A stretch of 64,000 bases of DNA from Rhodothermales bacterium (GCA_017643395.1 JAEPNP010000002.1:102290-166289); one strand, 5' to 3'. Positions 18,646 to 25,877 are shown, numbered from the stretch's first letter. Notes: generated by a model from the letters alone, not told the origin. A program made the numbers and translations.

Positions 18646-18828
18646 ATGCTCAAGACGAACCCTGCATTTATCGACGTTCTGGTCGAGTCGGTGATCGATC
18701 TCCTGCAGCGCGGGCGCACGGTGGACATTCCCGGCGTGGGTACACTCAGTGTGCGCCACGAACCTGCCGGTCCCGGGCCGGACGCATCCCCTCATGATCG
18801 TGTGGTATTCAACCCATCGAAGTCATGA
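18646..18828 (+). CDS. HU-like DNA-binding-fold protein, 60 aa
   Basis: A short protein beginning MLKTNPAFIDVLVESVIDLL, followed by a beta hairpin (GRTVDIPGVGTLSVRHEPAG) and a basic end in RVVFNPSKS. This matches the second half of an HU/IHF subunit: helix, GxGTF-like strand, arm, RxxxFxPSK. It is only about two-thirds of HU length. The next gene starts inside its stop codon (ATGA overlap) and carries another HU-like N-terminus. The pair therefore resembles the two HU modules of Bacteroidota HU-CCDC81/SPOR proteins, split over two ORFs. Confidence 0.65.
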   Translation: MLKTNPAFIDVLVESVIDLLQRGRTVDIPGVGTLSVRHEPAGPGPDASPHDRVVFNPSKS

Positions 18829-19985
18829 AGAATGACCTGATCCGGGAAATGGCGGAGCGGCTCGGCCGCACCGGTCCCGATGTCGAGAAGGCGCTGGCCG
18901 CCTTTGCCGCTGCTGTTGCCGACCGACTGGAGTCCGAAGGAGAGGCCAACCTGGCCGGCCTCGGTACCCTGCGCAAAATCGGGGATTCCTATTCATTCGA
19001 GGCGAGCGATGCGCTCTCGCAGGCGGTCGACTACCGGTGGATGGGCTCGAACGCTCCGGTTGCCGCGGGGTCGGACGGCGGTGGTGGTCTGGATCCCGAG
19101 CTGGTTGCTCCCGCGGCTGACGAACTCTCGATCCGCAAAGCGAGTTGGGCGCCCATTGATCTGGATCCGACCGCGGTGGAGGCGCCGGCTGGTCGGGCGA
19201 CCAAGCCGTCGGCGCCACAGCCACCACCGTCGGTGCCGCATCCCGCTGCACACCGTCCCGCTCCGGCCGCGCACGCTACCGCTCCTGACACCCAGGTGCC
19301 GCCGACTCCTGCCCCGCCGCCGGTCCCGTCCGTGCCCGAGCCACCGCCGGCGGACTCCTTTGCGCCCCCAAACACGGAGGACGTCTCGCCGCTGGTGGAC
19401 GACCTCACCTACGAGACGCTACACCAGAGTTCCGTCCCCCCAAGTGCTCCGCCCCCTTCCCGGAAGCCGAGGCAGCGCGCTGCTGCTGCCCCGAACCGCA
19501 CACCCCTCCTGGTAGGAATTGTGGTCGTGGTGCTGCTTGCCGCAGCGGGGCTCGCCTGGTGGCAGAATCAGGACTCCGATTTCGACCCGGACGACCCGGA
19601 CCTGGTGCAGAATGTTGAGCCGGAGGCGACTGCGGCGGAGGACTCGAGCGCGGCCGTGCCCGCCGGCGCGGTGGATGGCGGAGAGTCACCACCTGCAGAG
19701 GACCCCGGGTCGACCCCGGCCGCTCCCGCCAGCATCCAGCCAAATTCCGCGGGCTACACACTGATTGTCGGCTCCTCCCTCAGTCAGGCCGCGGCCCAGC
19801 GCCAGGCGGATGGATTCCGCTCGCTGGGCCTTCCGGTAGGCGTGTTGTCCTACGCCGACGGGGATGGTCAGACCCGGCACCGAATTGCCGTCGGTGAGTT
19901 TGCGTCCGCCGCCGAAGCCGACAACGCCCGGCGATCCATGTCCGGCCTGCCCGATGGCACCTGGGTACGCCGAATCCGCCCCTAG
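18825..19985 (+). CDS. HU-like / transmembrane / SPOR-domain protein
   Basis: A 386-residue protein. Residues 1-70 are HU-like (MKNDLIREMAERLGRTGPDVEKALAAFAAAVADRL, then a GLGTLRKIGDSYSF hairpin). Residues ~75-225 are a Pro/Ala linker. A single membrane helix LLVGIVVVVLLAAAGLAWW is at about 228-248, followed by an acidic periplasmic stalk. Residues ~308-386 form a SPOR domain (YTLIVGSSLSQAAAQRQADGFRSLG...HRIAVGEFASAAEADNARR). SPOR domains bind denuded peptidoglycan glycan strands, usually at division sites. The topology would put the HU-like part in the cytosol and SPOR in the periplasm. It is translationally coupled to the short HU-like gene and followed 26 nt later by exbB. Confidence 0.82.
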   Translation: MKNDLIREMAERLGRTGPDVEKALAAFAAAVADRLESEGEANLAGLGTLRKIGDSYSFEASDALSQAVDYRWMGSNAPVAAGSDGGGGLDPELVAPAADELSIRKASWAPIDLDPTAVEAPAGRATKPSAPQPPPSVPHPAAHRPAPAAHATAPDTQVPPTPAPPPVPSVPEPPPADSFAPPNTEDVSPLVDDLTYETLHQSSVPPSAPPPSRKPRQRAAAAPNRTPLLVGIVVVVLLAAAGLAWWQNQDSDFDPDDPDLVQNVEPEATAAEDSSAAVPAGAVDGGESPPAEDPGSTPAAPASIQPNSAGYTLIVGSSLSQAAAQRQADGFRSLGLPVGVLSYADGDGQTRHRIAVGEFASAAEADNARRSMSGLPDGTWVRRIRP

Positions 19986-20011
19986 CGGACTATCCATCTT
20001 GATCTGAATTC

Positions 20012-20713
20012 ATGATCCTGACGTTTCTTCAGCAGGTCGCCGATTCCGCGGCCGTTGACTCCACCGGCGCCCTGACCGGCCCGGAAACCGCCTCCCGACT
20101 CGACGTCATTCTGCAGGGCGGATGGGTGCTGATCCCGATCGTCGTCCTGTCCGTGGTGACGATCATCATCTTCGTGGAGCGGCTCATCAAGCTGCGTCGA
20201 GCCTCAGGCGATCCCATCACCGTGATGGACCGCATCAAGGACTACGTGCGCACCGGCAACATCGAGGGCGCCAAGGCCTACTGCGAGGCGCAGGACACGC
20301 CGATCACACGCATCCTGAAGCACGGCCTCGAGCGCCTTGGGCGGCCGATCGTCGAGATCCAGGATGCCGTGAACGCCTCCGGAAAGCATGAAGCGTTTGA
20401 ACTGGAGCGACGGACGGACCTCCTGGCGTCCATCGCCGGAATTGCGCCCATGCTGGGCTTCCTTGGCACCGTGACCGGAATGATCGAGGCCTTCCAGCAG
20501 ATCCAGAACCTGCAGGGCAACGTGAATCCCAGTGTGCTGGCCGGCGGCATCTGGGAGGCACTTATCTCGACCGCGGCCGGCCTGGTGGTCGGCATCCTGG
20601 CGTTCTTTTTCTACAACCTGCTGCTGGGCCGCATCCGCCGTCAGGTGAACGACATGGAGCGCACCGCGACGGACTTCATCGACCTGCTCCAGGCACCCGC
20701 GCCGAGGCGATAG
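20012..20713 (+). CDS. exbB: MotA/TolQ/ExbB proton-channel family protein
   Basis: A 233-residue inner-membrane protein with three membrane segments: about 35-57 (GWVLIPIVVLSVVTIIIFVERLI), 140-165 (LLASIAGIAPMLGFLGTVTGMIEAF) and 185-210 (LISTAAGLVVGILAFFFYNLL). The GFLGTVTGM segment is the family signature. With the ExbD-like partner encoded 1 nt downstream it forms a proton-driven motor that energises outer-membrane proteins or envelope constriction (Ton or Tol function). Given the TPR and SPOR neighbours, a Tol-type role is as likely as a Ton-type one; the symbol follows the family. Confidence 0.88.
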   Translation: MILTFLQQVADSAAVDSTGALTGPETASRLDVILQGGWVLIPIVVLSVVTIIIFVERLIKLRRASGDPITVMDRIKDYVRTGNIEGAKAYCEAQDTPITRILKHGLERLGRPIVEIQDAVNASGKHEAFELERRTDLLASIAGIAPMLGFLGTVTGMIEAFQQIQNLQGNVNPSVLAGGIWEALISTAAGLVVGILAFFFYNLLLGRIRRQVNDMERTATDFIDLLQAPAPRR

Positions 20714-20714
20714 C

Positions 20715-21125
20715 ATGGCAGGCATCGACTTTTCGACTGATCGCAAGCCGCTGATGAGCTTTGCGCAGGCCGGTCTCGCCGACATCGTGCTGCTGCTGCT
20801 CATCTTCTTCCTGCTTACTTCCAGTTTCATCCCGCAGTTCGGGATCCGGGTGAATCTTCCGGAGACCAGCGCGCAGGCCCCGAGTGACCCGGTCTACGTG
20901 AGCGTGGCCATCACGGCCGATGGGGCTTTCTACGTGGAGCAGAACCGTGTGCCGCGGGAGGGCCTCCTGGACGCCGTGCAGAACGCCGTGGGAGACCGGT
21001 CCGCCATGCTGATCCGCGCAGATCGCGATGCGACAGTGGATCAGTTCGCGACCGTGGCGAGCATTGCCCAGGCGTTGAACCTGAGGGTGCAGATGGCGAG
21101 CGAGCGGGCCGGGCGAAGGCGGTAG
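20715..21125 (+). CDS. exbD: ExbD/TolR biopolymer transport protein
   Basis: A 136-residue single-pass protein. The membrane helix LADIVLLLLIFFLLTSSFI (residues ~18-36) includes the essential membrane Asp. The periplasmic domain has the ExbD/TolR fold (VYVSVAITADGAFYVEQNRVPREGLLDAV ... IRADRDATVDQFATVASIAQAL). It starts 1 nt after exbB. Its last codons (MASERAGRRR) are echoed by a 20-nt exact copy inside the downstream island, at 24488-24507. It faces comM convergently across that island. Confidence 0.9.
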   Translation: MAGIDFSTDRKPLMSFAQAGLADIVLLLLIFFLLTSSFIPQFGIRVNLPETSAQAPSDPVYVSVAITADGAFYVEQNRVPREGLLDAVQNAVGDRSAMLIRADRDATVDQFATVASIAQALNLRVQMASERAGRRR

Positions 21126-21178
21126 TGCGCTGGGGGCTCCGAGTGTCCTCCTTTTCCGACCAAGCGGGTGAGCCTGCT

Positions 21179-21727
21179 CTAGTTGGGCTCATCATGACCG
21201 CCCTCTCGCTGTCCGCGGATAAAGCCCGAGGCGGCTTCTAGACCCTTCCGAAGACTGGGCAGGTACGCATCGATGATGACGTGCTCCGAACTCACCTTCA
21301 AGATGACTGGAGTCTGGACAAAAGAGAGAGCCTCTTTGATCACATCCAGGCTATCGACAGCGTATGGCCCGGGGTAATTGGTGCCTGCAGCATAAATGTG
21401 GGCGAGATTCGTGTCGGTTGCCACAGTCAAGAAGGACGCTGGCAAGTCCGATCCATCGTCCACCGCCGCCATCGCGACGAGTATTTCGAATGCTCGGACG
21501 ACGCAGGAACTGCAGTCGGCCGCGCTTGTCACGAGAAGCACACTGCCACCGGGTACGTCAAAATCATCGAGGACGTCGACTTTCCTACCCAAAATGCTCT
21601 CGAGCATTAAGGCCTCTCGTCGACTCTCCGTACCGGTTGCCGGCGATCCGGAATTCGCCTCACAGCCGCTCAGGTAAACTATGGACGCGAGAAGCAGAAC
21701 AGAGCGCACCGACCGGGAGCCTCTCAT
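21179..21727 (-). CDS. Thioredoxin-like lipoprotein with CSSC motif
   Basis: A 182-residue predicted lipoprotein (signal ending YLSGC). The mature protein has VLLVTSAADCSSCVVRAFEILVAM, a strand followed by CxxC at a helix start as in thioredoxin-fold proteins. Further on, LTVATDTNLAHIYAAG and TPVILKVSSEHVIIDAY resemble the cis-Pro strand (here FVQTPVIL). The family cannot be named securely. It may be a thiol-disulfide or electron-carrying protein anchored in the periplasm. Its start overlaps the propeller gene by 4 nt, and it ends the operon that begins with the REC-AraC regulator and two Cys-rich peptides. Those peptides are obvious candidates for its substrates (inference). Confidence 0.65.
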   Translation of the reverse strand: MRGSRSVRSVLLLASIVYLSGCEANSGSPATGTESRREALMLESILGRKVDVLDDFDVPGGSVLLVTSAADCSSCVVRAFEILVAMAAVDDGSDLPASFLTVATDTNLAHIYAAGTNYPGPYAVDSLDVIKEALSFVQTPVILKVSSEHVIIDAYLPSLRKGLEAASGFIRGQREGGHDEPN

Positions 21728-22740
21728 TCCCCAGCTTCCAGTTCATACAGGTTGAGTGACCCCTCAACCGCGTCAAAGGCAAGAATATTGCCTGAGTCAA
21801 CCGCGAAGGCAGAAATGTATGCGTCAGTTCCTGCCCGGGTCTTTAGCCTGATCAACCTTTCGATAGTTAGTGACCCTCGATCGATTTCCAGGATACTCTC
21901 TGGTCGTCCATTCTCCCCATAAAACAACAGATACGCACGGTCTCCCTCGATACCCCCTGCGCGAAAAAACATCCCCGCTCGGGTGCGATCATAGTTGTCT
22001 CGATATTCCGTCGTAATTGTTTCGACACGCTTTTTGAAGAGCTCATGCTCCGAGAGGTCGAGTGTCGCGCGATGTCTGCCTTCCTCATCAAACGATTCGA
22101 CAATCGGTTGATAGCCGTAGGCCAGAATTATCGAGCCGTCAGAAGCCAATAGGGGGAGGCGGTCGTTCATTCTTCTACGCCGAGACTCCGTTGGGGCATC
22201 GTAACCTCCATTGGTCTCGGCGAAGGTGAACAGCAATTGGCCTCCAAGGTCGTAGAAGGAAGCTGCACCCTCTTCCTTTCGGGTGGACAGAAGCACACCG
22301 CGGGCGTCAGCTGCAAAACCAAAGGCGGTCACCGCTTCCGGAGCAGCGAACTCGGTCTCATACTCTCCCTGCCGACTGAAGACGTGGAAACGTCTTCCCC
22401 GCGAATCGTACGCAAGGACCCTATCGCCCGCGACAGCAACGCAGCCGGCCCCGTACACCTCGCCCGGGCCGGCTCCGGACCTACCGAAGGTTCGACTCAC
22501 CTCCAGTCCATCTGCTTCCAGAATCAGAAATCGATGGTTGCTGTAGTCAGAGGCGTAAAATTGCCCTCCTGCCGCCGTCAGGCACGTTACGCTGGCGAGA
22601 TAGGTGCCGTCCGACAGTTGATCTACTGTCGAAACCGGGGCTAAGCGGACGACTTCCGCTTCTTGTTCACCGCAGGCGCTGACACAAAGCACGACGGCGA
22701 CAAGTCCCCACCAAGGTCCCCATTGAGCCCTTTTTACCAC
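21724..22740 (-). CDS. 6-bladed beta-propeller lipoprotein
   Basis: A 338-residue protein with a lipoprotein signal (VAVVLCVSAC). Blade repeats read as in the Bacteroidota 6-bladed propeller/NHL-like family: GGQFYASDYSNHRFLILEADG, FGRSGAGPGEVYGAGCVAVAGDRVLAYDSRGRRFHVFSRQG, and later EIDRGSLTIERLIRL. The conserved R(S/T)GxGPGE loop follows blade one. Proteins of this class are surface or periplasmic and often sit next to small leader-type peptides. That is the case here, with two Cys-rich peptides 15 and 290 bases upstream. It overlaps the thioredoxin-like lipoprotein gene by 4 nt. The ligand is unknown. Confidence 0.78.
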   Translation of the reverse strand: MVKRAQWGPWWGLVAVVLCVSACGEQEAEVVRLAPVSTVDQLSDGTYLASVTCLTAAGGQFYASDYSNHRFLILEADGLEVSRTFGRSGAGPGEVYGAGCVAVAGDRVLAYDSRGRRFHVFSRQGEYETEFAAPEAVTAFGFAADARGVLLSTRKEEGAASFYDLGGQLLFTFAETNGGYDAPTESRRRRMNDRLPLLASDGSIILAYGYQPIVESFDEEGRHRATLDLSEHELFKKRVETITTEYRDNYDRTRAGMFFRAGGIEGDRAYLLFYGENGRPESILEIDRGSLTIERLIRLKTRAGTDAYISAFAVDSGNILAFDAVEGSLNLYELEAGE

Positions 22741-22755
22741 CTAAGCAACCGTCTT

Positions 22756-23007
22756 CTATTCGGGGTCAGCCTCGGGACACTGAACGACAAAGCCATCGCA
22801 CATTACGAAGTCCGCAATCGCAAGGCATTCGTCGTCTCCATAACACCCGACTCCCGCGACGCCGGGGTCGCAGTCGGGGCAGCCGATGCAGCTAGCATAC
22901 GCCTGACATGGCGCAGCCGCATTCGCCGGGGCGCCCGGCACGCCGAAAAAGCAAAGTGCAACCGCAAACCCGAGGGTCTTTATTGTTCTTGGAATTAGAT
23001 AAGTCAT
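22756..23007 (-). CDS. Small secreted Cys-rich peptide A (83 aa)
   Basis: The ATG at 23007 gives a clear signal peptide (TLGFAVALCFFGVPGAPANA) and a mature part of about 50 residues with eight cysteines. Their pattern ends in MCDGFVVQCPEADPE. A longer frame reaches 23154 but overlaps the neighbouring peptide gene. No named family is recognised. The arrangement (short secreted peptide, Cys-rich tail, next to a 6-bladed propeller) resembles NVEALA-type peptides of Bacteroidetes, but the NVEALA motif itself is missing. It lies 23 nt after peptide B and 15 nt before the propeller gene on the same strand. Its tail is similar to that of peptide B. Confidence 0.7.
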   Translation of the reverse strand: MTYLIPRTIKTLGFAVALCFFGVPGAPANAAAPCQAYASCIGCPDCDPGVAGVGCYGDDECLAIADFVMCDGFVVQCPEADPE

Positions 23008-23030
23008 TCGAGTTTCCCATTGGTTGTTCG

Positions 23031-23246
23031 CTAGACACATTCGGAATCGCATTCGAGCACGTAGTCGTCGCAGAGAATGCTCTCGTTTTGGGTTTGGCAC
23101 ATGTACAAGGCGATGCACGAGATCGGGATGCCGCATGCGCAGGACAATCCACACTGAACTTCAGCCGCATCTAGTGCGCGTGGCTGAGCAAATGCCATCG
23201 CGATCGCAACTACAAGTGTGCAGATCGCAGCTTTGACGTATCGCAT
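23031..23246 (-). CDS. Small secreted Cys-rich peptide B (71 aa)
   Basis: The ATG at 23246 is preceded by a near-perfect Shine-Dalgarno sequence, AGGAGGT (23257-23251), which fixes the start. An upstream extension to 23408 is therefore rejected. The signal peptide AAICTLVVAIAMAFAQPRALDA is followed by a mature part of about 42 residues with eight cysteines. It ends ILCDDYVLECDSECV. The C-D-[G/D]-[F/Y]-V-x-x-C tail is shared with peptide A, so the two are probably paralogues. Disulfide-rich mature peptides in the envelope would fit the thioredoxin-like lipoprotein of the same operon. Function unknown. Confidence 0.72.
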   Translation of the reverse strand: MRYVKAAICTLVVAIAMAFAQPRALDAAEVQCGLSCACGIPISCIALYMCQTQNESILCDDYVLECDSECV

Positions 23247-23250
23247 TATT

Positions 23251-23257
23251 ACCTCCT
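23251..23257 (-). promoter_or_regulatory. Strong Shine-Dalgarno of peptide B
   Basis: AGGAGGT on the minus strand lies 4 nt before the ATG at 23246. Few genes in this window have so complete a site, suggesting high translation of this peptide. Confidence 0.8.
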
Positions 23258-23367
23258 GTCCAAGCGATGGTTGGTTTGCATCAGGCCATGCGGCCCGATG
23301 TCCCTCCAAATCTAGATTTGGTGCAAAAGCGGAGACTGCCATTCCTGCAGGATTTGTCTGCGGATAA

Positions 23368-24246
23368 TCACACGGACGTTTTTGCGCTAGTCTGCGGTGC
23401 CTCCCCATCCGGGGAATCCGGACGAAAAAGGGACACCCATGCGGAAGTCAGGAGCGATTCCACGCCTTCCGAAGCGCAGAAACACTTTCGAAAGCCCGTC
23501 CATGCTGCCGCTTCGGAGAGCGGCATGCCTGTCTCCTCAACCAGCAGGCGCGCGCCTCGAACGCGATGGTAGCTGAGGTACCTGCGAGGTGTCATCCCCG
23601 CGTATCGCTTGAATCGACTCGGCAAACTTCGGCCATCTGCTCTGAACCCCGAGATCAATCCCCCGATGGTGAGGTCCTCATCCCAGACTCTCGTGTTTAT
23701 CGCAGTCAGTAGTTCCCTGACATCACCGGGCCAAGTGTCCTGAGACATCAAGAGCTTGGTTTGTGCGTATGCGGAAAGGACCTCGGCTGCTGCCGGACTC
23801 CGAGTCCCCCCGGCCGGTTCGCCAACATACTCCCGCAAGGCACTGCCGACCGATGGATAACACCGGCCCATGAACCAGCACTCTTCCCGTTGAACGGCGT
23901 CAATCGCTATCAATAGGTTGCCGAGGGGTTCGTCTTTGAGCATATACCCGGCAGCTCCGCTTTCTAAAGCCCCCCGAACCAGGGCTCTCTCTTTGAATCC
24001 GCTGTATGGAAGGACCTTGACTCGTTGTTCTAGTCCAGACAGTTGTTGGATCAGTTCGATGCCACATGGTTCGGGCATCGACATGTCGAGAATGATCAAC
24101 TTCGGCCTAAGAGCTTGCGCCAATCGCATTGTCTCAAGACCATCCTTGGCTTCACCCACCACGGTAATGCCTTGCGCAGCCCCCAGAACGCCGCGAAGTG
24201 CTTGCCGCATGAGAGGGTGGTCATCAGCGACTAGAATCTCAATCAT
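23368..24246 (-). CDS. Orphan response regulator: REC + AraC-type HTH
   Basis: A 292-residue protein from the ATG at 24246 (MIEILVADDHPLMRQ). The receiver domain (1-120) has the acidic pair ADDHP, phosphoacceptor Asp in IILDMSMPEP and the conserved Lys in GYMLKDEP. A linker of about 90 residues follows. The C-terminus has AraC-family features: FKRYAGMTPRRYLSYHRVRGARLLVEETGMPLSEAAAWTGF. After that Gly-Phe the reading frame degenerates. A +2 frame gives FLRFGRRGIAPDFRMG, which is what an AraC second helix-turn-helix should look like, so a frameshift near 23475-23490 is likely. No histidine kinase is nearby. It heads the peptide/propeller operon and has the 23-bp motif 114 bases upstream. Confidence 0.75.
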   Translation of the reverse strand: MIEILVADDHPLMRQALRGVLGAAQGITVVGEAKDGLETMRLAQALRPKLIILDMSMPEPCGIELIQQLSGLEQRVKVLPYSGFKERALVRGALESGAAGYMLKDEPLGNLLIAIDAVQREECWFMGRCYPSVGSALREYVGEPAGGTRSPAAAEVLSAYAQTKLLMSQDTWPGDVRELLTAINTRVWDEDLTIGGLISGFRADGRSLPSRFKRYAGMTPRRYLSYHRVRGARLLVEETGMPLSEAAAWTGFRKCFCASEGVESLLTSAWVSLFRPDSPDGEAPQTSAKTSV

Positions 24247-24359
24247 TTTGGCACATGGACCGGGAGGGTCGAGAACTTGCACCCGGTGGCGGGGTGCCAC
24301 TACATGAGTACCCGACTGTTGGGTACCCGCCTGGAAGCTTGGCTCTTCCAGGGGCAAGC

Positions 24360-24382
24360 GCAATAAGGTGAAACGACTATTC
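24360..24382. repeat. 23-bp island repeat, copy 1
   Basis: GCAATAAGGTGAAACGACTA followed by TTC. It differs at one position from copy 3 (29281-29303) and at several from copy 2 (25817-25839). It lies 114 bases upstream of the regulator gene and 30 bases before the comM-tail remnant. Confidence 0.8.
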
Positions 24383-24411
24383 TGGATCTGCCGCCAGGAG
24401 GCTTCCTGCTC

Positions 24412-24455
24412 CGGGAAACTGCAACCCTCACCCCAAGATGCCCTCGCCGCAGCCA
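24412..24455 (-). pseudogene. Remnant resembling the last codons of comM
   Basis: This stretch aligns in the same orientation with the 3' end of comM at 29449-29491. It shares GAAACTGCAAC and CCCCAAGATGC exactly and CGCAGC further on, with one single-base indel. Read on the minus strand it gives G-I-L-G then GLQFPG, against HLGEALQFRG in ComM. It is too short to encode anything and looks like a recombination scar. Confidence 0.6.
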
Positions 24456-24474
24456 CAGCCTTCCGGGCAGTGTC

Positions 24475-24507
24475 GCATGCAAGGCCAGCGAGCGGGCCGG
24501 GCGAAGA
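24475..24507 (+). pseudogene. Remnant resembling the last codons of exbD
   Basis: AGCGAGCGGGCCGGGCGAAG (24488-24507) is an exact 20-nt match to the 3' end of exbD (21099-21118). Weaker similarity lies just before it. It follows the comM-tail remnant by about 20 bases. Together they form a comM-tail/exbD-tail junction inside the island between the real exbD and comM. Confidence 0.6.
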
Positions 24508-24565
24508 GTTTCCGATGCGGGCCTGCGGTGGCTGAGCCGCCTACCTTCGACCAGTCCGGCCCAAC

Positions 24566-25699
24566 TCACTCGACGACGCGCACCACACGCACCTTGGGAT
24601 GCTCGGATTCGTCAATCAGATAGAACCTCCCGTTGTGGTAGCCTCGCGCCTCGATGGGAGCCTGAATCCCGGCGTAGTCGGGAAACTCCTCATGCGGAAA
24701 GACCAGCGTCTTCGCGACCACTTTGGCAATGGGGTCGAATACCTCTGCGACGATCCTTCGCGACTCGCCGATCCTGAGGAGGGAGAAGCTCCAGACAAGT
24801 CCGTCATCAGCCACGTGGAGGCCAATACTTTGGCTGTGAATGACCCCGGCCGAGTCTCCGAATCGAGACCGGAACATTACGGCCGAGTTTGGTGATGTCC
24901 TAGGGGCGACTAGTTCGAACGGCTCGCCTCGCTCCGCGCCCAATATGAGCTCTGGGGTTGCCCACCCGCCTGAAGGGTTTCGGACAAACATGTGGAGGCG
25001 TTCTGGAGAAAAGAACGGAGCGAAGAAGAGCGTGTCCGGCCCGGCCATGTCGAATGAGCCCGCATTTGCGGACTGCATGGTCCTGGTGAACAGATCTGAC
25101 GAGATCCCAAGCGAGTCCGCGTTACCGAAGGAGCCGACGAAATTGAGGTCCTCGTCGAACTCCCGAAAAAGGTCCTGATCAGTTTCGTTATAGGGCTCGG
25201 GACCAGTCAGAAACAGGTATCCCTTTCCGGGCACATGAGCAACCTGTTTTGGGGTTTCCAGCTGCGTCCGGTTCATCCTCGCGGTCAGCGGGTCGCCAGA
25301 ACTCAGCCTTGTGAACCTGCCGAAGACCTTGTCCGCGACAAGAACCTCCGTCCTCGACAGGGCAACCATACTGGTAATGTGACTGAACTCACCGGGAGCC
25401 GAGCCGCGACTGCCCAACGTGCGAAGGTGTTCTCCGTCTGACGAAAAAGACCGGATCTCGGAGCTAAGGTGGTCCGCTACAAATAACGTCCCGTCTCCCG
25501 CGACGGAAATCGTTCGGATGTCGCTGAACAGGTCTGCGTCGAGCGACGAGTCGTGCTTCCCTACGACTACTTCGGTAGCAAACCTCGCCTCGGTCTGGGA
25601 CCAGACCACTCCCGGTGCGCCGCTGCGCAAAACAGCGAGGATGGCCAATGCCCAGAGGCTCGCGGGCACATCTCCTCGACCGAGCGTCGCACTAGCCAC
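24566..25699 (-). CDS. Secreted 6-bladed beta-propeller protein
   Basis: A 377-residue exported protein with an N-terminal hydrophobic segment (SLWALAILAVLRSGAPGVVWSQ) and no obvious lipobox. The propeller signature is strong: DIRTISVAGDGTLFVADHLSSEIRSFSSDGEHLRTLGSRGSAPGEFSHITSMVALSRTEVLVADKVFGRFTRLS, with the G-R/S-x-G-x-x-P-G-E-F loop. It is the same family as the 21724-22740 product but only distantly similar. It is a single gene in its own block, with a copy of the 23-bp repeat 118 bases upstream. Likely a periplasmic or surface binding protein of unknown ligand. Confidence 0.75.
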   Translation of the reverse strand: MASATLGRGDVPASLWALAILAVLRSGAPGVVWSQTEARFATEVVVGKHDSSLDADLFSDIRTISVAGDGTLFVADHLSSEIRSFSSDGEHLRTLGSRGSAPGEFSHITSMVALSRTEVLVADKVFGRFTRLSSGDPLTARMNRTQLETPKQVAHVPGKGYLFLTGPEPYNETDQDLFREFDEDLNFVGSFGNADSLGISSDLFTRTMQSANAGSFDMAGPDTLFFAPFFSPERLHMFVRNPSGGWATPELILGAERGEPFELVAPRTSPNSAVMFRSRFGDSAGVIHSQSIGLHVADDGLVWSFSLLRIGESRRIVAEVFDPIAKVVAKTLVFPHEEFPDYAGIQAPIEARGYHNGRFYLIDESEHPKVRVVRVVE

Positions 25700-25816
25700 T
25701 TCTGAAGCGGTGGGTTGGGAACGTCGAGAGTGCGATGACCGTGATTCGGGGCCTCATACTTGGGCGGGAGATGGTGGAAGCGCAACGATCGCAAACTCCT
25801 GCATCTAGCGCGGCGG

Positions 25817-25839
25817 GGCAATGAGGTAGAATGACTATT
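25817..25839. repeat. 23-bp island repeat, copy 2
   Basis: GCAATGAGGTAGAATGACTA followed by TTC. This is the most divergent of the three copies. It lies 118 bases upstream of the propeller gene 24566-25699. Confidence 0.7.
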
Positions 25840-25877
25840 CGAGCCGAGAGCCAACGCCACACAGCGCAGAGGACGGC

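Noticed and set aside
22741-22770. Fourth copy of the 23-bp island repeat
   Set aside because: Only CTATTCG and a few other bases agree; no better than chance and inside the end of peptide A.
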